Below are positions 1-12,459 of a stretch of DNA of 64,000 nucleotides, in pieces. Made by a program: the position numbers and the translations under genes. Source of the DNA: Sequoia sempervirens. Lineage: Eukaryota; Streptophyta; Pinopsida; Cupressales; Cupressaceae. The stretch is taken from positions 42,039,986-42,103,985 of the forward strand of contig VDFB02000003.1 of assembly GCA_007258455.2 (NCBI GenBank). Reading direction: 5' to 3'. Under the pieces are notes generated by a model. The model saw only the letters and a program-made list of their open reading frames with translations, searched no databases and had not been told where the DNA came from. Positions within the stretch are counted from its first letter, which is position 1. Every line of letters begins with the position of its first letter.

Positions 1-1839
1 AGCAAGATGGAATAAAAAACTCACAAGCCTGACACCAAGATGGAGGGCTTACAGGAGCAATACATCATTTGGTAAAAAAACCTCAAATGATTTCAAGAAC
101 CAAAATCAAATCTAGTAGAGGAAGAGGGAGGAAAAATAGTTAGGGTTCCTGAAGAAATACAATAAAATAAAATATGAAAACACAATATAAAATGACCAAA
201 AACATAAAATTGATGAAGCAAGTAAATGTCCTAACCCACCAAGAAAAATTGAAAACACATGAAAAATATGCAAGGAAGAAATATAAAGGAAACACAAAGC
301 ACAAATATCATTAACAAACTAGGCAGGAGCACAAAACCCTACCTAGTTATGAGAAAATAAAGTGACGAGGAAAGAATGATAAAAAATTGGTAAACATGCA
401 TGGAAAAACACATAGAATCTAATAGCTCCTAACCACACCATGAACATAGAGATCACTTTATTCACAAGGAAACAAGGAACCATCAGAGTTTAAAATGTGG
501 ATGCAAGAAAAGTAGATTGATGAGAAAGGGGCTCAATTGACACAAAAAATACACATGTTTAGGAAAATTTTCATAAATATGCATCCTACCTAGGTAGGTT
601 GGGGTTAGGTTATATCCCATGCCAATTATCATAGTTTGAATATTATGCATTGTCACAAATTGTGTTTGATTAGTAATCTTATAAAGGAAACTCTGAAAGT
701 CTAATGAGGGTGACATGTTGAACCCTAACAACACCAAGCTACTGCAAGAAGCGTTAAGGTTTGAGAGATTTCCTTCCTATCATGCAAGAATGAAATAATT
801 TAAATGTATGACAAGACACACAATACCCAAAATCAATTAGGAAACAAAAAACAACCAAAAGAACAAACAAAAGAAGAAGAAAAATTATATGAACCATAAA
901 TTTTTCCATTTGTCAACCATATTCAGTTTCCTTGGACTTTATTATACTTTTTATGAGTTATCAAAATACTTAAAAAATGACAAGTCACTTTGTCAGCATT
1001 TTGGCTAATTCTTAAAAAATTTAACTTCTTGATGGGTAGCTCTTCTTACACTTTTTCGTAATTCAAAGAGATCCAAAACTTTTTTAATTTACTTTGATAG
1101 TGTTGGTGTAGCCAAAAAATATTGAAAATTGTAAAACATAATCCCAAAGGAAACAAGAAAGAGAAAATGCAAAACCACAACCTACAAAATAATCAACTTA
1201 AGACATTAGGTTTAGGATCGAGGAATATTTGTAACTCACATAGTCAAAAGAAACTCCATGGTTTTAGAGGAATTTATAATCAAGTTAATACAAAAAAACC
1301 TAAAAAAAGAAAGAGGAAAGACAAAACAAAAACAAGACCTCAAGTCAACCAAAAGGAAATCAAAGAAGCAAAAATAATAGTAAGGCATGTGTGCAAGACA
1401 CAAAAAATGGTGACTCGATTGGGAAAATGCTCGTGAACATTTTAAGAAAAATACCTAGTAAGATAACTTAGAATCTCTAATTCAACACCTATGTGACAAA
1501 GTATTTACACTATTGATAAAGGAACAAACTAAAGAATGATTTCCAATGCGAGAAAACCCAAGTGTTTGAAAATGTACTCATTCCCTTTCTTAGAGTATAT
1601 TGAAAAATGCCATTGCAAACTAGGCACTATACTACATGAAGTGGTCTCATCCCAAAAATTGTTAGGGGCATGCTTAAGATATTTGATAATAGTATAGACT
1701 TAATTATTGACCACTTGGACATTACCTCACTACCAACTAGGTATCGATATCCCTAACGAGGTTATCCCTATGACTCCACTCAATAAAAAGGTCTACTAAT
1801 AGTTGGGCATCCATAGCCCTAAGAGAGGTTACTTGAAAC
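1..1839. other. Unassigned AT-rich DNA
   Basis: I see no gene here. Short reading frames such as 1122-1436 (Lys/Asn/Gln-rich) have the composition expected of A-rich DNA and show no domain. The stretch lies downstream, in minus-strand sense, of the gypsy integrase remnant that follows, so part of it may be the decayed 3' end of that element. I could not find a polypurine tract or an LTR edge. Confidence 0.4.
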
Positions 1840-2279
1840 ACTTAGCAAGTTGATCCATTTAGTTTATCATCAATATCCATGTATTCCTTCATAAATTACA
1901 AGGCTAAGATCTTAATTTTTACTGAAAAATATTATATTTACACCATATACCAAATGATAAGGGGAAGTACCTAGGGTAGTCTTGACTCTGATCCTATCAA
2001 GCCATAGAGATAATTTTAGTCGTTTATTCTAGTCCCTAGGATTTTTATTTAGTGATTTATTAATAACATCAATTAAATTCTTATAAGTGGATTCAACTTC
2101 TCTATTTCCTTGAGCATAATAATTGGAAGAATACTTGAGTGTTGAATTTTGAAAAGAAGTAAAAGTAGGGCCACTTTCACATACCATATTCTTAGGCATT
2201 TAAAAATTAGTTATAGTATGCCCCTTAAGTAATTTTGTAAGACACTGTCCCTTGTGGCCTTGTTGATCCCGCTAGTTTT
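1840..2279 (-). pseudogene. Ty3/gypsy integrase core remnant
   Basis: Reading the minus strand from 2279 down gives a recognisable gypsy integrase core. The segment MPKNMVCESGPTFT sits where the family has its second catalytic Asp (DNGPAFT-like), and that Asp reads Glu-Ser here. It is followed by a YYAQGNREVEST block, matching the YPQGNGQAEST motif that holds the catalytic Glu, and then SPYHLVYG, matching TPYSLVYG. One frameshift near 2220 and several stops interrupt the frame. Upstream pol domains are missing above 2280, so the copy is truncated there. Integrase would insert element cDNA into the host genome; this copy cannot do so. Confidence 0.8.
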
Positions 2280-3623
2280 TGAAGGTTTATGTCCTATATT
2301 TTATGTCATTTTATGTTAGATAATGCAAATTAGTAATGATTGTTCCTATACATCAATGATTCTCATATTTTAATTGTTAACTAACTAGTCTTATCTAACT
2401 TATGGTTGTTGTGATTTTGTGTGACCAGATGAATTCTATTCCTTGTCTACATAGGCACGTAATGATTGAGATGTTCAGTTATTGGTGATATTACTACGTA
2501 TATTATGTAAATTACATGATGTTAGGTGATTATATACTATGGGTGTGAGTAGGCATGATTACAAGCCGATGATTGATAATTAATGCTTCTTTATAGAGTA
2601 TTCATTGTAAGTTAAGTATATTATTGTCATAAGTAGTGATATTTTGATGATAAATAGTATGATAAATTATTGCTCAATTCTAAAAGGTATTATGAAAGTA
2701 GGGATAGTTAAATTATATGTTACTTGTGTAGATTTAATTATCTAGTTGATTATTATTAGAAGGTTATTCTTCATATACCATTTGTTTCAATTATATTTAA
2801 TCATGAGAAATACTGACACCTTTTTCTAGTTGAGTAAATAGGTTAAAATTAGCCAATGTTGATCACGGGGTCACATAGCTACTTCCCTTATGTTAAATTC
2901 TTGTGAATTTTTAGTCTTGCCAAGGATATGTGTTTTAACCTTCTTTCCTAAGGGTTGTGCATGTGTGAGAGGTTATTTTATTAGACCCTTGAGTCACCTT
3001 TTAAATGTGATTATTTTTTGTATGTTTTATGAAGTCTTTATATGGTTTTAATTGTATAAAAAGTTTCCTAGGTGGTAGGTCTATGGGTTAGGGGTCTTTT
3101 AATTCCATAAAACCCCTTAAATAATTTCTAAAGCCCACTCTAATTACCCACTTATGAAAAGTGGCGAAAGTTGGAGTTGGTTGGGTGGTTGGGAAGTTAT
3201 GGGGAGTTAGTTGCCTTTTTTCTTCTATATATTCCTTCTCTTTGAAAGAAGAAGGGGCTTCTCTTTTTTGTTTTTGGCTTCTCTTTTTTTGCTTCTTGGT
3301 TGTTTTTGTCCTTCCTCATTTGGGAGGAGATTTCTTGAGGGAGAAAAGGAAAGGATGGATAGGGAAGAATGGAGGAAAGGGATTGGAGATAGTGAGGGAT
3401 GCTTCCATATTTGGGTTAGCAAATCTCTTGGTAAGATCTACCCCTTTTTGGTTTGAGTTTTGTTGATATGTAAATGAATGTTGGAATATTCATTGATTTA
3501 TGCATATTTTTATTTATTCTTATTTAAATGTGTATTTGTGATTGGAATGTATGTGAAGATTTAATGTTGGATCTTTTGTGATGGTGTTGTGTGTGTTGGG
3601 GTTGTGGGTAGGAGTTCCACCTT
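2280..3623 (+). other. LTR-like non-coding DNA, host of the copia insertion
   Basis: No coding domain is visible. A TATA-like CTATATATTC lies at 3224-3233, followed by a pyrimidine-rich leader-like stretch. That is the look of an LTR promoter and R region, and the block abuts the broken integrase at about 2270. The block would continue after the copia insertion at 7702. I could not find both ends or a primer binding site, so the LTR reading is tentative. The frames at 3161-3466 are low-complexity Phe/Leu shadows of this stretch. Confidence 0.25.
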
Positions 3624-3628
3624 GTTAA

Positions 3629-4873
3629 TGTTGGAAATAGGATGCTATTTAATTACAATCTTAAATATTATTTATTTCACATATCTCCTAAGTCCTTGGA
3701 AAGTGTTCTCAAATGCTAGGGGATTAGAGACAGATTAATATTTGATGAAATAATCATGTTAATTGACATTTGTAATTAATTCTAGATGTTAGGAGCATGT
3801 GAGGGCATCCAATATGAGTTCCTAAATAATAGGAGCACATAGGGCGCCCACATGGTAGGTGAAACTCACCTTGAGTTCAGTTAACTATTTGGAGTAAGAG
3901 ATAACACTTCTGAATGCATGTAAACATGATAGGAGTTAGGGTTTGATGTTTACATGCATGAAGTTCAGTTCAGTTCAGTTAAGAATTAGTTTAGTTTAGT
4001 TTAGTTTAGTTTAATTATGGTTCAATTATCTTCAGTTAGTTTTAGTTGAATGCTAGTTGACTTCAGTTAACTTGGAATGCATGACTAATGACTTGAGTTT
4101 CATGATAGATAACAGGGACTACCTTTAGTTAATAGGGGATGAACATTATTGCATGAATGGTGGAGAGAAATGTTTCAGTTAACAAGAAATGACTTGGACT
4201 CAACTTGGGCGCCCAAGTTGGCTTCTTGGAATTAACTCCTTTTGCATGCTAAGATATTTCAAAAGGCTAAGTTAAGTGGGCCCACTCTTGGGCGCCTACT
4301 TTGAGGATGAAGCCTTGAAGATATTTACAGAATAAAGGTTCAGTTTGTACTTTAGTTTGGGATGCCCAAATGGATGAAGATGAAGATTTGGCATTGTTCT
4401 TCACGACATAACTTTACTTGCAAGAGATAGGTGTACCTGTTAGGGATAGGGGTTGAGCATTGTAATTGTAACTCTTTTGTAGTTTACAAAGTTGATTAAT
4501 ACCTATTTATCTCAAGCAAGTTGAAGAGAGTTATTATCAGTTTTATTGCAGGTTGTGAAGAAGATTTGGTGAAGGCAAAAGAAGCATTCTCAAAGAGGAA
4601 TTGGAGTTATTGTAATCTACTTCAGAGATTAAATAATACATTGATTCTTGGTGGATTTTTTTCCCGAAAGGGTTTCTCCACAGTATATGCTTGTGTAATC
4701 TTTCTAATATCCTATCTAATTCTTCTACAACTTTTGCCTTCATTCTACAAATGCTAAAATGGATTAATCAGATAATCACCCACAAAGAATCTATAACAAA
4801 GAATACATATTTAGATCAACAATCATAAAGTTTTACAAAGTATTAAGCTACATAAACAACTCAATTATCAACA
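3629..4873 (+). repeat. 5' LTR of copia element
   Basis: The 1245-bp LTR begins TGTTGGAAATAGG and ends ATTATCAACA. It contains a TTCAG/TTTAG pentamer array (3963-4012) and, near its 3' end, the block with TTTTTTCCCGAAAGGG and GTATATGCTTGTGTAA that recurs in the other copia LTRs of this window. The 78-codon frame at 4521-4757 recurs at the same place in the 3' LTR simply because the LTRs are copies; I do not treat it as a gene. Confidence 0.95.
3963..4012 (+). repeat. TTCAG/TTTAG pentanucleotide array in 5' LTR
   Basis: Three or more GTTCA units are followed by five or more GTTTA units. The matching array in the 3' LTR is longer and more mixed, which accounts for most of the 63-bp length difference between the LTRs. 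Confidence 0.9.
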
Positions 4874-4875
4874 TT

Positions 4876-4886
4876 TGGTATCAGAG
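4876..4886 (+). promoter_or_regulatory. Primer binding site (initiator-Met type)
   Basis: TGGTATCAGAG starts two bases after the 5' LTR. This is the standard copia primer site complementary to the 3' end of initiator methionine tRNA. Confidence 0.9.
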
Positions 4887-6019
4887 TTGAGGTTGGGTAG
4901 AGTATTGGGATGCCTTTCTCTTAAAATATTGGAGGTTTTTTGGTTGTAGTGGAAGCTTTTACATTTTTTGTTATTGCTGATTTTGGAAAATAAGTTTGTT
5001 ACAAGAGGTATATATTCTTGCTTTAGAGGATGTTTATCATGTGTCATTGAGAGCTTGGATTCACAAGTTTGGTGTGAGCTTATGAAAAAAATGTGTTTTT
5101 GATTATGTGCATCATGATGCCATGGGATTGCTCAGTATCACGGTTTAGTGGGAGCATTTGGAAATGAAGTGGATTCTTGGTTGTAGGATGGTTTTGTTAT
5201 TATGTCATGGTATACTCTTGATTAGTGGTTTAGAGTTGTGGCATAGTACATGTTATGATAATTTTGATCACGAGGAAATGTATGAAATTCCATATGATTT
5301 TGAAAGTGATGGTTTGATGTTTATCTTATTGCCATGTATAGCTCGGTATCACAGTTCAGTGGGAGCTTTGGTAGGATATAGTCATTTTCAAGAAGAGAAT
5401 GGTAGTCACAATGCCATGTGTGAATTAGTACCATGGTTTAGTGGGAGTTGTTGGCAATGACGTAGATGCATCATTGGTAAGGTTATCCTCATGTGATTGG
5501 GGATATGGTTTTTTTTTGGTTTAGAGTGATTGCTATTATGTCATGGTTTACTGTTGTTGCATTTAGAGTTTGGCATGGTTCTCTTGAGACTAGGATGTTT
5601 AAGTGTGTTATGGTGCATGTGATCTCCTAGGAGGAGATGGTTAGATCATGGATGTCATGTTTATGTTCAATATTGGAGCTTTGACATTGATCTTGTGTAG
5701 TTCTCTTAAGTATTGGGTACATTAATCATTTGCTTGATTACTTCATGAAAGTGTTGTGTTGCATTTAGAGTTTGACATGAATTAGTTGGTTACAGTCCTC
5801 ATGGATACTTGGAGAAATAGGTGAGGCTTGAGTTCTCTTATGGTAAGAGATATATGTTGGAATAGTTACTAGCAAGAAAAGCTATTTTCAACATAAAAGA
5901 CCGAGAGGCCTACACCTTGGTTGAACATGAGTTCAACACATTCAGTGGTTTCACATTCCTCCAAAGAGGCAATTTTGATACAAAGACTTCAGAAAGGTAT
6001 TGGTTTTAATTGCAAGTAA
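4887..6019 (+). other. Copia internal region without recognisable coding
   Basis: Where gag, protease, integrase and RT should be, there is only about 1.1 kb. It contains recurring phrases such as TATCACGGTTTAGTGGGAGC near 5138 and slightly varied copies near 5347 and 5430, and paired phrases around TTATGTCATGGT at 5203 and 5536. The frame at 5158-5460 is built from these repeats. The stretch looks like amplified leader sequence, not a replacement gene. Confidence 0.5.
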
Positions 6020-6229
6020 GTTAAACTTGAATGTGATAGTCAGAGTGCTATGTGTTTAGCCAAAAATCCTATATATCATGCTCGTACTAAGCATGTTGAT
6101 GTTAAGTATCACTTTGTGCAAGAAATGGTTGAGAGTGGGAAGGTATTATTTGAGAAAGTTGACACTTTAAGTAATATTACAGATTATCTTATGAAACCAG
6201 TTTTTTCAGATAAGTTCTCTTGGTTTTAA
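6020..6229 (+). pseudogene. Copia RNase H C-terminus
   Basis: Seventy open codons end at TAA (6227-6229). The frame opens with an ECDSQSAM block, the site of the last catalytic Asp of copia RNase H. It continues with NPIYHARTKHVDVKYHFVQE and DYLMKP, the diagnostic tail of copia pol (HARTKHID...HFIRE and the T-KPL end). Upstream pol is missing, so this is a fragment left by a large internal deletion. Confidence 0.9.
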
Positions 6230-6377
6230 TCATTTGCTTGGAGCTTCATGATTATGTAGGTTGCATTTGAAGTTGGCATGGATTGATTAGTTGGTGCAAG
6301 AAGGCCATTAGCCTTGAGTTCTATACTTGATTTATAATAATGATTCCTTGTTTAGAATATTTGCAATGTATAATGTC

Positions 6378-6388
6378 AAGTGGGAGAA
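6378..6388 (+). promoter_or_regulatory. Polypurine tract
   Basis: AAGTGGGAGAA directly precedes the 3' LTR. This is the usual copia plus-strand primer motif. Confidence 0.9.
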
Positions 6389-7696
6389 TGTTGGAAATAG
6401 GATGCCACTTAATTGCAATCCTAAACATTATTTATTTCATGTATCTCCTAAGTCCTTGGAAAGTGTTCTCAAACACTAGGATTAGAGAGAGATTAATATT
6501 TGAACAAATAATCATGTTAATTGACATTTGTAATTAATTATAAATGTTAGGAGCATGTGAGGGCGTCCAATATGAGTTCCTGAATAATAGGGGCACATGG
6601 GGCACCCACATGGTAGGTGACTCACCTTGAGTTCAATTAACTATTTGGAATGTAAGAGATAATACTTTTGAATGCATGTAAACATCCTAAGAGTTGGGGT
6701 TTGATGTTTACATGCATGAAGTTCAGTTCAGTTTAGTTCATATCAGTTCAGTTTAGTTTAGTTCAAAATCAATTTAGTTCAATTTAGTTCAGTTTAGTTT
6801 AGTTCAATTCAATTCAATTTAGTTCAGTTCAGTTCAGTTATGGTTAAGTTATCTTCAGTTAGTTTTAGTTGAATGCTAGTTGAATTCAGTTAACTTGGAA
6901 TGCATGACTAATGACTTGAGTTGCATGACAGATAACAGGGACTACCTTCAGTTAACAGGGGATGACCATTCTTGCATGAATGGTGGAGAGAAATGTTTCA
7001 GTTAACAAGAAATGACTTGGACTCAACTTGGGCGCCCAAGTTGGCTTCTTGGAATTAACTCCTTTTGCATGCTAAGATATTTTAGAAGGCTAAGTTAAGT
7101 GGGCCCACTCTTGGGTGCCTAGTTTGAGGATGAAGCCTTGAAGATATTTACAGAATAAAGGTTCAATTTGTACTTCAGTTTGGGATGCCCAAATGGATGA
7201 AGATGAAGATTTGACATTGTTCTTCACGACATAACTTTACTTGCAAGAGATAGGCGTACCTTTTAGGGATAGGATTTGAGCATTGTAATTGTAACTCTTT
7301 TGGAGTTTACAAAGTTGATTAATGCTTATTTATCTCAAGCAAGTTGAAGAGAGTTATTATCAGTTTTATTGCAGGTTGTGAAGAAGATTTGGTGAAGGAA
7401 AAAGAAGCATTCTCAAGCAAGAATTGGAGTTATTGTAATCTACTTCAGAGATTAAATAATACATTGACTCTTGGTGGAGTTTTTCCCCGAAAGGGTTTCT
7501 CCATGGTATATGCTTGTGTAATCTTTCTAATATCCTATCTAATTCTTCTACAACTTATGTCTTCATTCTACAAATGGTAAAATGGATTAATCAAATAATC
7601 ACCCACAAAGAATCTGTGGTAAAGAATACATATTTAGATCAGAAATCATAAAGTTTTACATAGTATTAAGCTACATAAACACCTCAATTTTCAACA
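6389..7696 (+). repeat. 3' LTR of copia element
   Basis: The 1308-bp LTR is colinear with the 5' LTR, from TGTTGGAAATAGG to TTTTCAACA. Its TTCAG-type array (6721-6840) is expanded relative to the 5' copy. The exact GTTAA target duplication follows at 7697-7701. Confidence 0.95.
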
Positions 7697-7701
7697 GTTA
7701 A

Positions 7702-10700
7702 GTTGCACATGAATAGCCATTTTGTGTGTTAAAGTTAAACACTTGAGTTATGCGAATGAATGACATATTTGTGTCAAATGTAAGCCATGTGGGAGAGCTA
7801 TATGACCCTTAGAGCTCGAGGGAGGATTGAGCATCAATCCTATGGATGGGAGGAGAGCTTTTTGGTCGTATTTTTTTTTTACTTCTTCTTTTAGGTGCAA
7901 CACATTAAAGTTGGAAATTAAAGGAAATTCTTTCAAATTTAGGATTCAAGAAAGTAGATATGAGTCTTTTGAATTAGGAAAAGTTTTGGGTTCCAAGAGT
8001 GGAGTTGTGAGAGGATGCAATGGTTATGCATATGGTGAATGGTTCAAATTTTGTAAATATGTTTATTCTTGCATCTAGGTGTGTAAATTCAAGGAAACCT
8101 TAGGCATGCTTTAATATAAGGTATTAATGTTGGGGAAATGTGAACTTGACAAATATAATCATAGAAGTCATTTATCTTAATCTTTACGAAAATAAAAGAT
8201 TGTGTCTTGGACATCAAAACTCTTAACTTGTTTGGGAAAACCTTTAAAAAGGAATTAAATTCTTATTGAGCCTAAATTAAACATTTCTCTTATAGAAAGA
8301 TAAACGAAAATGAGTATAGAAGGTCTCCACAAATCTTTAATCCGAGGAAAATTAAATGGATGGTCTTTTTCTTTTATATTGCCTTTCATCTATAATATAA
8401 CTAGTTAGATTCTATATTTATTCTTTCAAAAATAAAAAATTATATGAACGTAATGCATACAAAATACTTGAAGAGTAAAGATTAAAAAATCAATAAATAA
8501 TTGTCCTTTTCCCTAAATAAATAATAATTCTAAAAAAAAAAATTATGAAAATTTGATGTTTCTTTTATATCAAAATTATCACTCTTATTATAATTAATAT
8601 ATATATATATATAATAACAATATAATAATTAAAGATTTATATTAAATACATATTAAAACAAATATTAAAATAAACATTTAAGATTTTATAGTAAATAAAT
8701 ATTCTAGAATTTATAATAACCATCTTTACCATGATTAAAGTTTCATTTCTTTTTAAAAATATATATATTAAATTTATTACGCCAGTAGGTGTTTACAATG
8801 AAATTCGTTTTCTTGGAAATCCGTGTACATAAAAAAAGTTGGTATTTTTTTAATTTTAGAAATTTCTTTAATGATGTTCATCGTACTATAATGCAACAAA
8901 TGCATAATTTCTGTTTTAGTTACTCCGTTTTTAGTAGTTGCCTAATTTTTGAAAACATTGGTTGTTCAAGAGAAAAAGCAATGTGCAATTTATTGTTGTT
9001 TCTGGTTATAGGTTAAATAACATTGCATCATACCTTGTCTATGCTTGGACATTTTGCATGCATGACTACCAATGTGCTTCCTACCACTTTTTGTATGCAT
9101 TTCTTTCGTATGCCTTTTGTATGCTTAAACAAATCCTTCTATCCTCTATGTTTAGATGAATGTTCGTACCTCGTTCAATGCTCACATTTATGTTTTGAAG
9201 GAGTTAGGTTTGCATTTCAAATTCAATTTGGATATGAATTTGCATCTAATTTTATATTATGCTTAGCTCCACTCCTACAATTCCTCTGGCACAACCTTTA
9301 CACTCTCAGCTCCTTGTCAACACTAATTTAAGTTGAAAGATATGTTGAATTTGGTATTTTTATTTAGTTTTTGTGTGATCTTTGTTGTGTGAGGGGCATG
9401 AATGGGTTATGTATGATTGCCTTCGAGGAAATTTAGGTCTTAATTATAGTAAAAACACTTGCCTTTTTATAACTACAATTATCACATCTTTTCTTTGCCT
9501 TTTGGATGCCCTTCCTTCAATAACTGCTAACAATGCGATTTTGTTTTTTTGTGAGATTTATGTTAACAACTTTGCATGTTAATGATTAACTTGCAGTAAT
9601 GTTCTTTAAGGGTTCTTTTGCTCTCAGTACCTGGAGCTCCAATCACAACTACAACACTTTTAATTCCTATTTTGATACATTTTTGTCTCTGAATTTGAAC
9701 TAAACAAAAGATAGGCGCTATTAAGGGAATTTCTTATTTGAGTTTGTCTATTGCATTTCAAGTCAGAATAGATAAAATGTATCATTCTAATTTTTATAAC
9801 TAACTTGAACTTGTGTCATAGCCTTGTTAGATATTCTTAAGACTGAAATATTATGCAATTTTGGTTTCCCGAGATCAAGTTATCTCAAACAAACTGATGA
9901 TTTCTAAAATAAATTGAACTACTTAGATGACATTTGATTTCAGGGCTGGTAGGACACTCCACAAACTTAAAAGGATAAAGCATTAGTCTTAATAATATAT
10001 AGTTGAGGAGGTATGCATTGAGGTAAATTTTAGGAAGTTCCAGTTGATATCAACATGTGCCCTAGAGTTATCATTCTTTATGATCATTCTTTCTCTCATT
10101 TGTTGATTGTTGTAGCTTGGATGTGAAAGAATTGCTTGTTAGAATATGTTCTACCTTTTACACATGTTTTTTAGCACTTGATTTTCCCTTGAACCATCAA
10201 TTTTAGTTACTATTGTAAGGCAAGTAATGTACAATTAAAGTGATATGTAGGCATTAAAGTACTCTACATCATTTAATTCAGTAATTAACAATGGTAGAAT
10301 GGTATTCACACTCTTTTAGATTGGCCTGGGACTTCTTTATTTCTTTAGTGTCTCCATTCAATCTCTTTCATTGTATTTACAAATATTTGAAAACACTTAT
10401 TGTAATACATTGGGTCTGTAGCCTTGTCCTTGTTAAGAAAGAGCGAGGCTTCATTGTCTTTATCTCAAAACTCATAGTATATTTTATGAGTACAACCCTC
10501 GAAGTGAAGCAAAAGCCTCTCAACCTTTTGTATTATCATCAATTTTTTGTAATTGTACTTGATGTAAGCAACATCAGGGCTTTCTAAACTCAACTTATAA
10601 ATTTATAAATTTGATCCATTAAGGTCTTTGCTTATAAGCTTCTAAATTTATATAATTGGATGATTAACTTGCAATAATGCATTTTCATTGCATTTACCTT

Positions 10701-10704
10701 TTTT
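7702..10704. other. AT-rich spacer, no recognised gene
   Basis: The part to about 8130 should be the continuation of the LTR-like DNA interrupted by the copia element. Beyond it lies AT-rich spacer with an (AT)n run at 8598-8614. The frames at 8789-9016, 9023-9331 and 10291-10587 show no domain I recognise and have the composition of the surrounding spacer. Confidence 0.45.
8598..8614. repeat. (AT)n microsatellite
   Basis: About eight uninterrupted AT units lie in an A+T-rich context. Confidence 0.9.
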
Positions 10705-11646
10705 CAAACCATTTTCAATGTATCCATCATTTGTGGTTAAAAACTTTGTAAGTGTTTTTTATCATCATTGAAGATTTTTCAATGTTCTTATGAATTTTTC
10801 TTCCAAATAAATTTACACTACAAAATTAAAGTAAAATAAAATTTATAAGCAAAATTTCTACATAAAATTATAATAGACACCACCAAAAGATATGAATTGA
10901 TGTTTTTTAAGCATATTTATTTAAGTATCTTTTCCAATCAAAAATAATAATTATTTATAAATATAAAGCGTATAAAAAAAATATGTCAAACTATTAGACA
11001 TAAAAAGAAGTTTCTAAAATTTTAAAAAATAAGTATAAAACAAATATTCTAAATTTACTATTTCATATAAATAAGTTTCTAAATTAATATACTTAAAATC
11101 AAACCATTAAGTTTCAAAATTAATATACTTAAAATCAAACCATTTCCAATGTATCCACCACTTCTCGTAAAAAAAATTTGTAAGTGTTTTTTTTATCATC
11201 ATTGAAGATTTTTCAATGTTTTTATGAATTTTTCTTTCAAATAAGTTTACACTAAAAAATTAAAGTAAAATAAAATTTTAAAGCAAAATTTCTACATAAA
11301 ATTATAATAGACACCATGAGAAAATATGGATATTTTTTAAGTATATTTATTTAAGTAATCTTTTCCAATAAAAAATAATTATTATTTATAAAGATAAACT
11401 ATAAAACAAATATGTTCAAAAAGATAGAGTATAAAAAATATATGTTGAATTATTAGACATAAAAAGAAGTTTCTAAAATTTAAAAATTTAAGTGTAAAAC
11501 AAATATATTCTAATAAAAATAATTATTATTTGTAAAGAACTACATATGAAAAGAAGTTTCTAAAATTTATAAAATAAAGTATGAAAGAACTTTCTTAAAT
11601 TTACTATTGCATATATAACTAAGTTTCTATATTAATATACTTAAAA
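10705..11646. repeat. Tandem duplication, about 431-bp period
   Basis: The block starting CAAACCATTTTCAATGTATC at 10705 restarts at 11136 and runs through the same order of landmarks: TTTTTATCATCATTGAAG, AAGCAAAATTTCTACAT, TATAATAGACACCA and the repeated AAGAAGTTTCTAAAAT. The second copy is longer because of small A/T insertions and an internal repeat. A 43-bp duplication of TTAATATACTTAAAATC sits at the junction (about 11093-11140). Confidence 0.9.
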
Positions 11647-12138
11647 CTAAAAAAATATTAAAAATCTTTAAAAAAGAAAAATATTCTATGATTCATTGTA
11701 AAATGTTTTTTAATATTAGAATAGAAATAAAGTTATAAAGAATGAAAAATAATGGTTCTTTTTAACAATTCTAAATAAATTGTTGTATTTAAAAATAAAA
11801 AATAAAAAATAAATAAAAAGAAAATATTCTAAATTTATTAATACACAAAAATATGTTTCTAAATTAATATATTTTAAACATTAAAAAAATATATATTTAA
11901 AAAAAAATGTAAAGGAAAAATCATTAATATTCTATTTTATTCAAAATTAATATATATACATATAGAAATATTATAAACCTAAGGTTATACTAAAGATTTA
12001 ATTGTACAAAAATATAACTTAAATATACATCTAATATAAAGGTCTTTCATAATAAGTGCCCATCTAAAATCAATTTAAAATTACAAAATTAAATACAAAG
12101 AAAATGTAATAAATTTATTACATATAAAAATAAGTTTT
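11647..12138. other. AT-rich spacer
   Basis: This stretch is strongly A+T-rich with recurring TTCTAAATT and AAAAATAT phrases that echo the preceding tandem duplication. I see no coding or RNA feature. Confidence 0.5.
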
Positions 12139-12330
12139 TAAAGGGGTTCACCCTGCAGTGTGACGATAAAGTCACAAGTCTTGTTGATAGGGCATCACAG
12201 GTTCGATCCATGCTAAAATCCTATCGTTGGTGGCAGTTCAAGGATGAAAGGACGAACGTAGTTTGCTGACCTGGTCAATGGTGGTGTTCAGGCCACATTG
12301 GCTTGTGAAAGGAGGTACATAACACATGCT
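12139..12330 (+). mobile_element. tRNA-derived SINE-like copy
   Basis: An isolated island of mixed composition lies in AT-rich DNA. It contains GGTTCGATCC at 12200-12209, an almost perfect RNA polymerase III B box. About 40 bp upstream, GTGACGATAAAGTCACAAG lies where a decayed A box would be. The downstream body, with GTGTTCAGGCC and CATTGGCTTGTGAAAGGAGG, aligns by eye with the copy at 17060-17225 on the other strand. A shared tRNA-like head and body at two loci is what a SINE family gives. No clear target duplication or poly(A) tail is visible. Confidence 0.55.
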
Positions 12331-12459
12331 AGGTGAAGCTAGGAAGGTTTAAAGAGAAGAAGTCTCATGGTGTGGTGCCAACTAGAGGGCACTGGGAGCT
12401 TCAGAGGTTGGAGAAATGAAGCCAGAAGGATATGGCACGTGGAGTTTGGTGGAGCCAGC

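Larger units (their letters stand above)
3629..7696 (+). mobile_element. Ty1/copia LTR retrotransposon, internally deleted
   Basis: This is a complete insertion unit. Two LTRs (3629-4873 and 6389-7696) both run TGTTGG...CAACA. They are flanked by the identical 5-bp target duplication GTTAA at 3624-3628 and 7697-7701. A primer site follows the first LTR and a purine tract precedes the second. The internal region is only 1.5 kb and keeps just the last 70 codons of pol (RNase H). The copy is therefore non-autonomous and would need proteins supplied in trans. The two LTRs differ by scattered substitutions and by the length of a TTCAG-type array, so the insertion is not recent. Confidence 0.95.

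Noticed and set aside
4521..4757. 78-codon frame found in both copia LTRs (also 7344-7580)
   Set aside because: It is duplicated because the LTRs are duplicated. It spans the R/U5 block common to other copia LTRs and has no independent support.
9580..9665. Minus-strand VVVVIGAPGTESK, resembling a P-loop
   Set aside because: The P-loop Gly-Lys is missing, the frame is short and nothing around it looks like a kinase or ATPase.
12139..12330. A functional tRNA gene
   Set aside because: A B box is present, but I could not find a paired acceptor stem, an anticodon arm or a proper A box.
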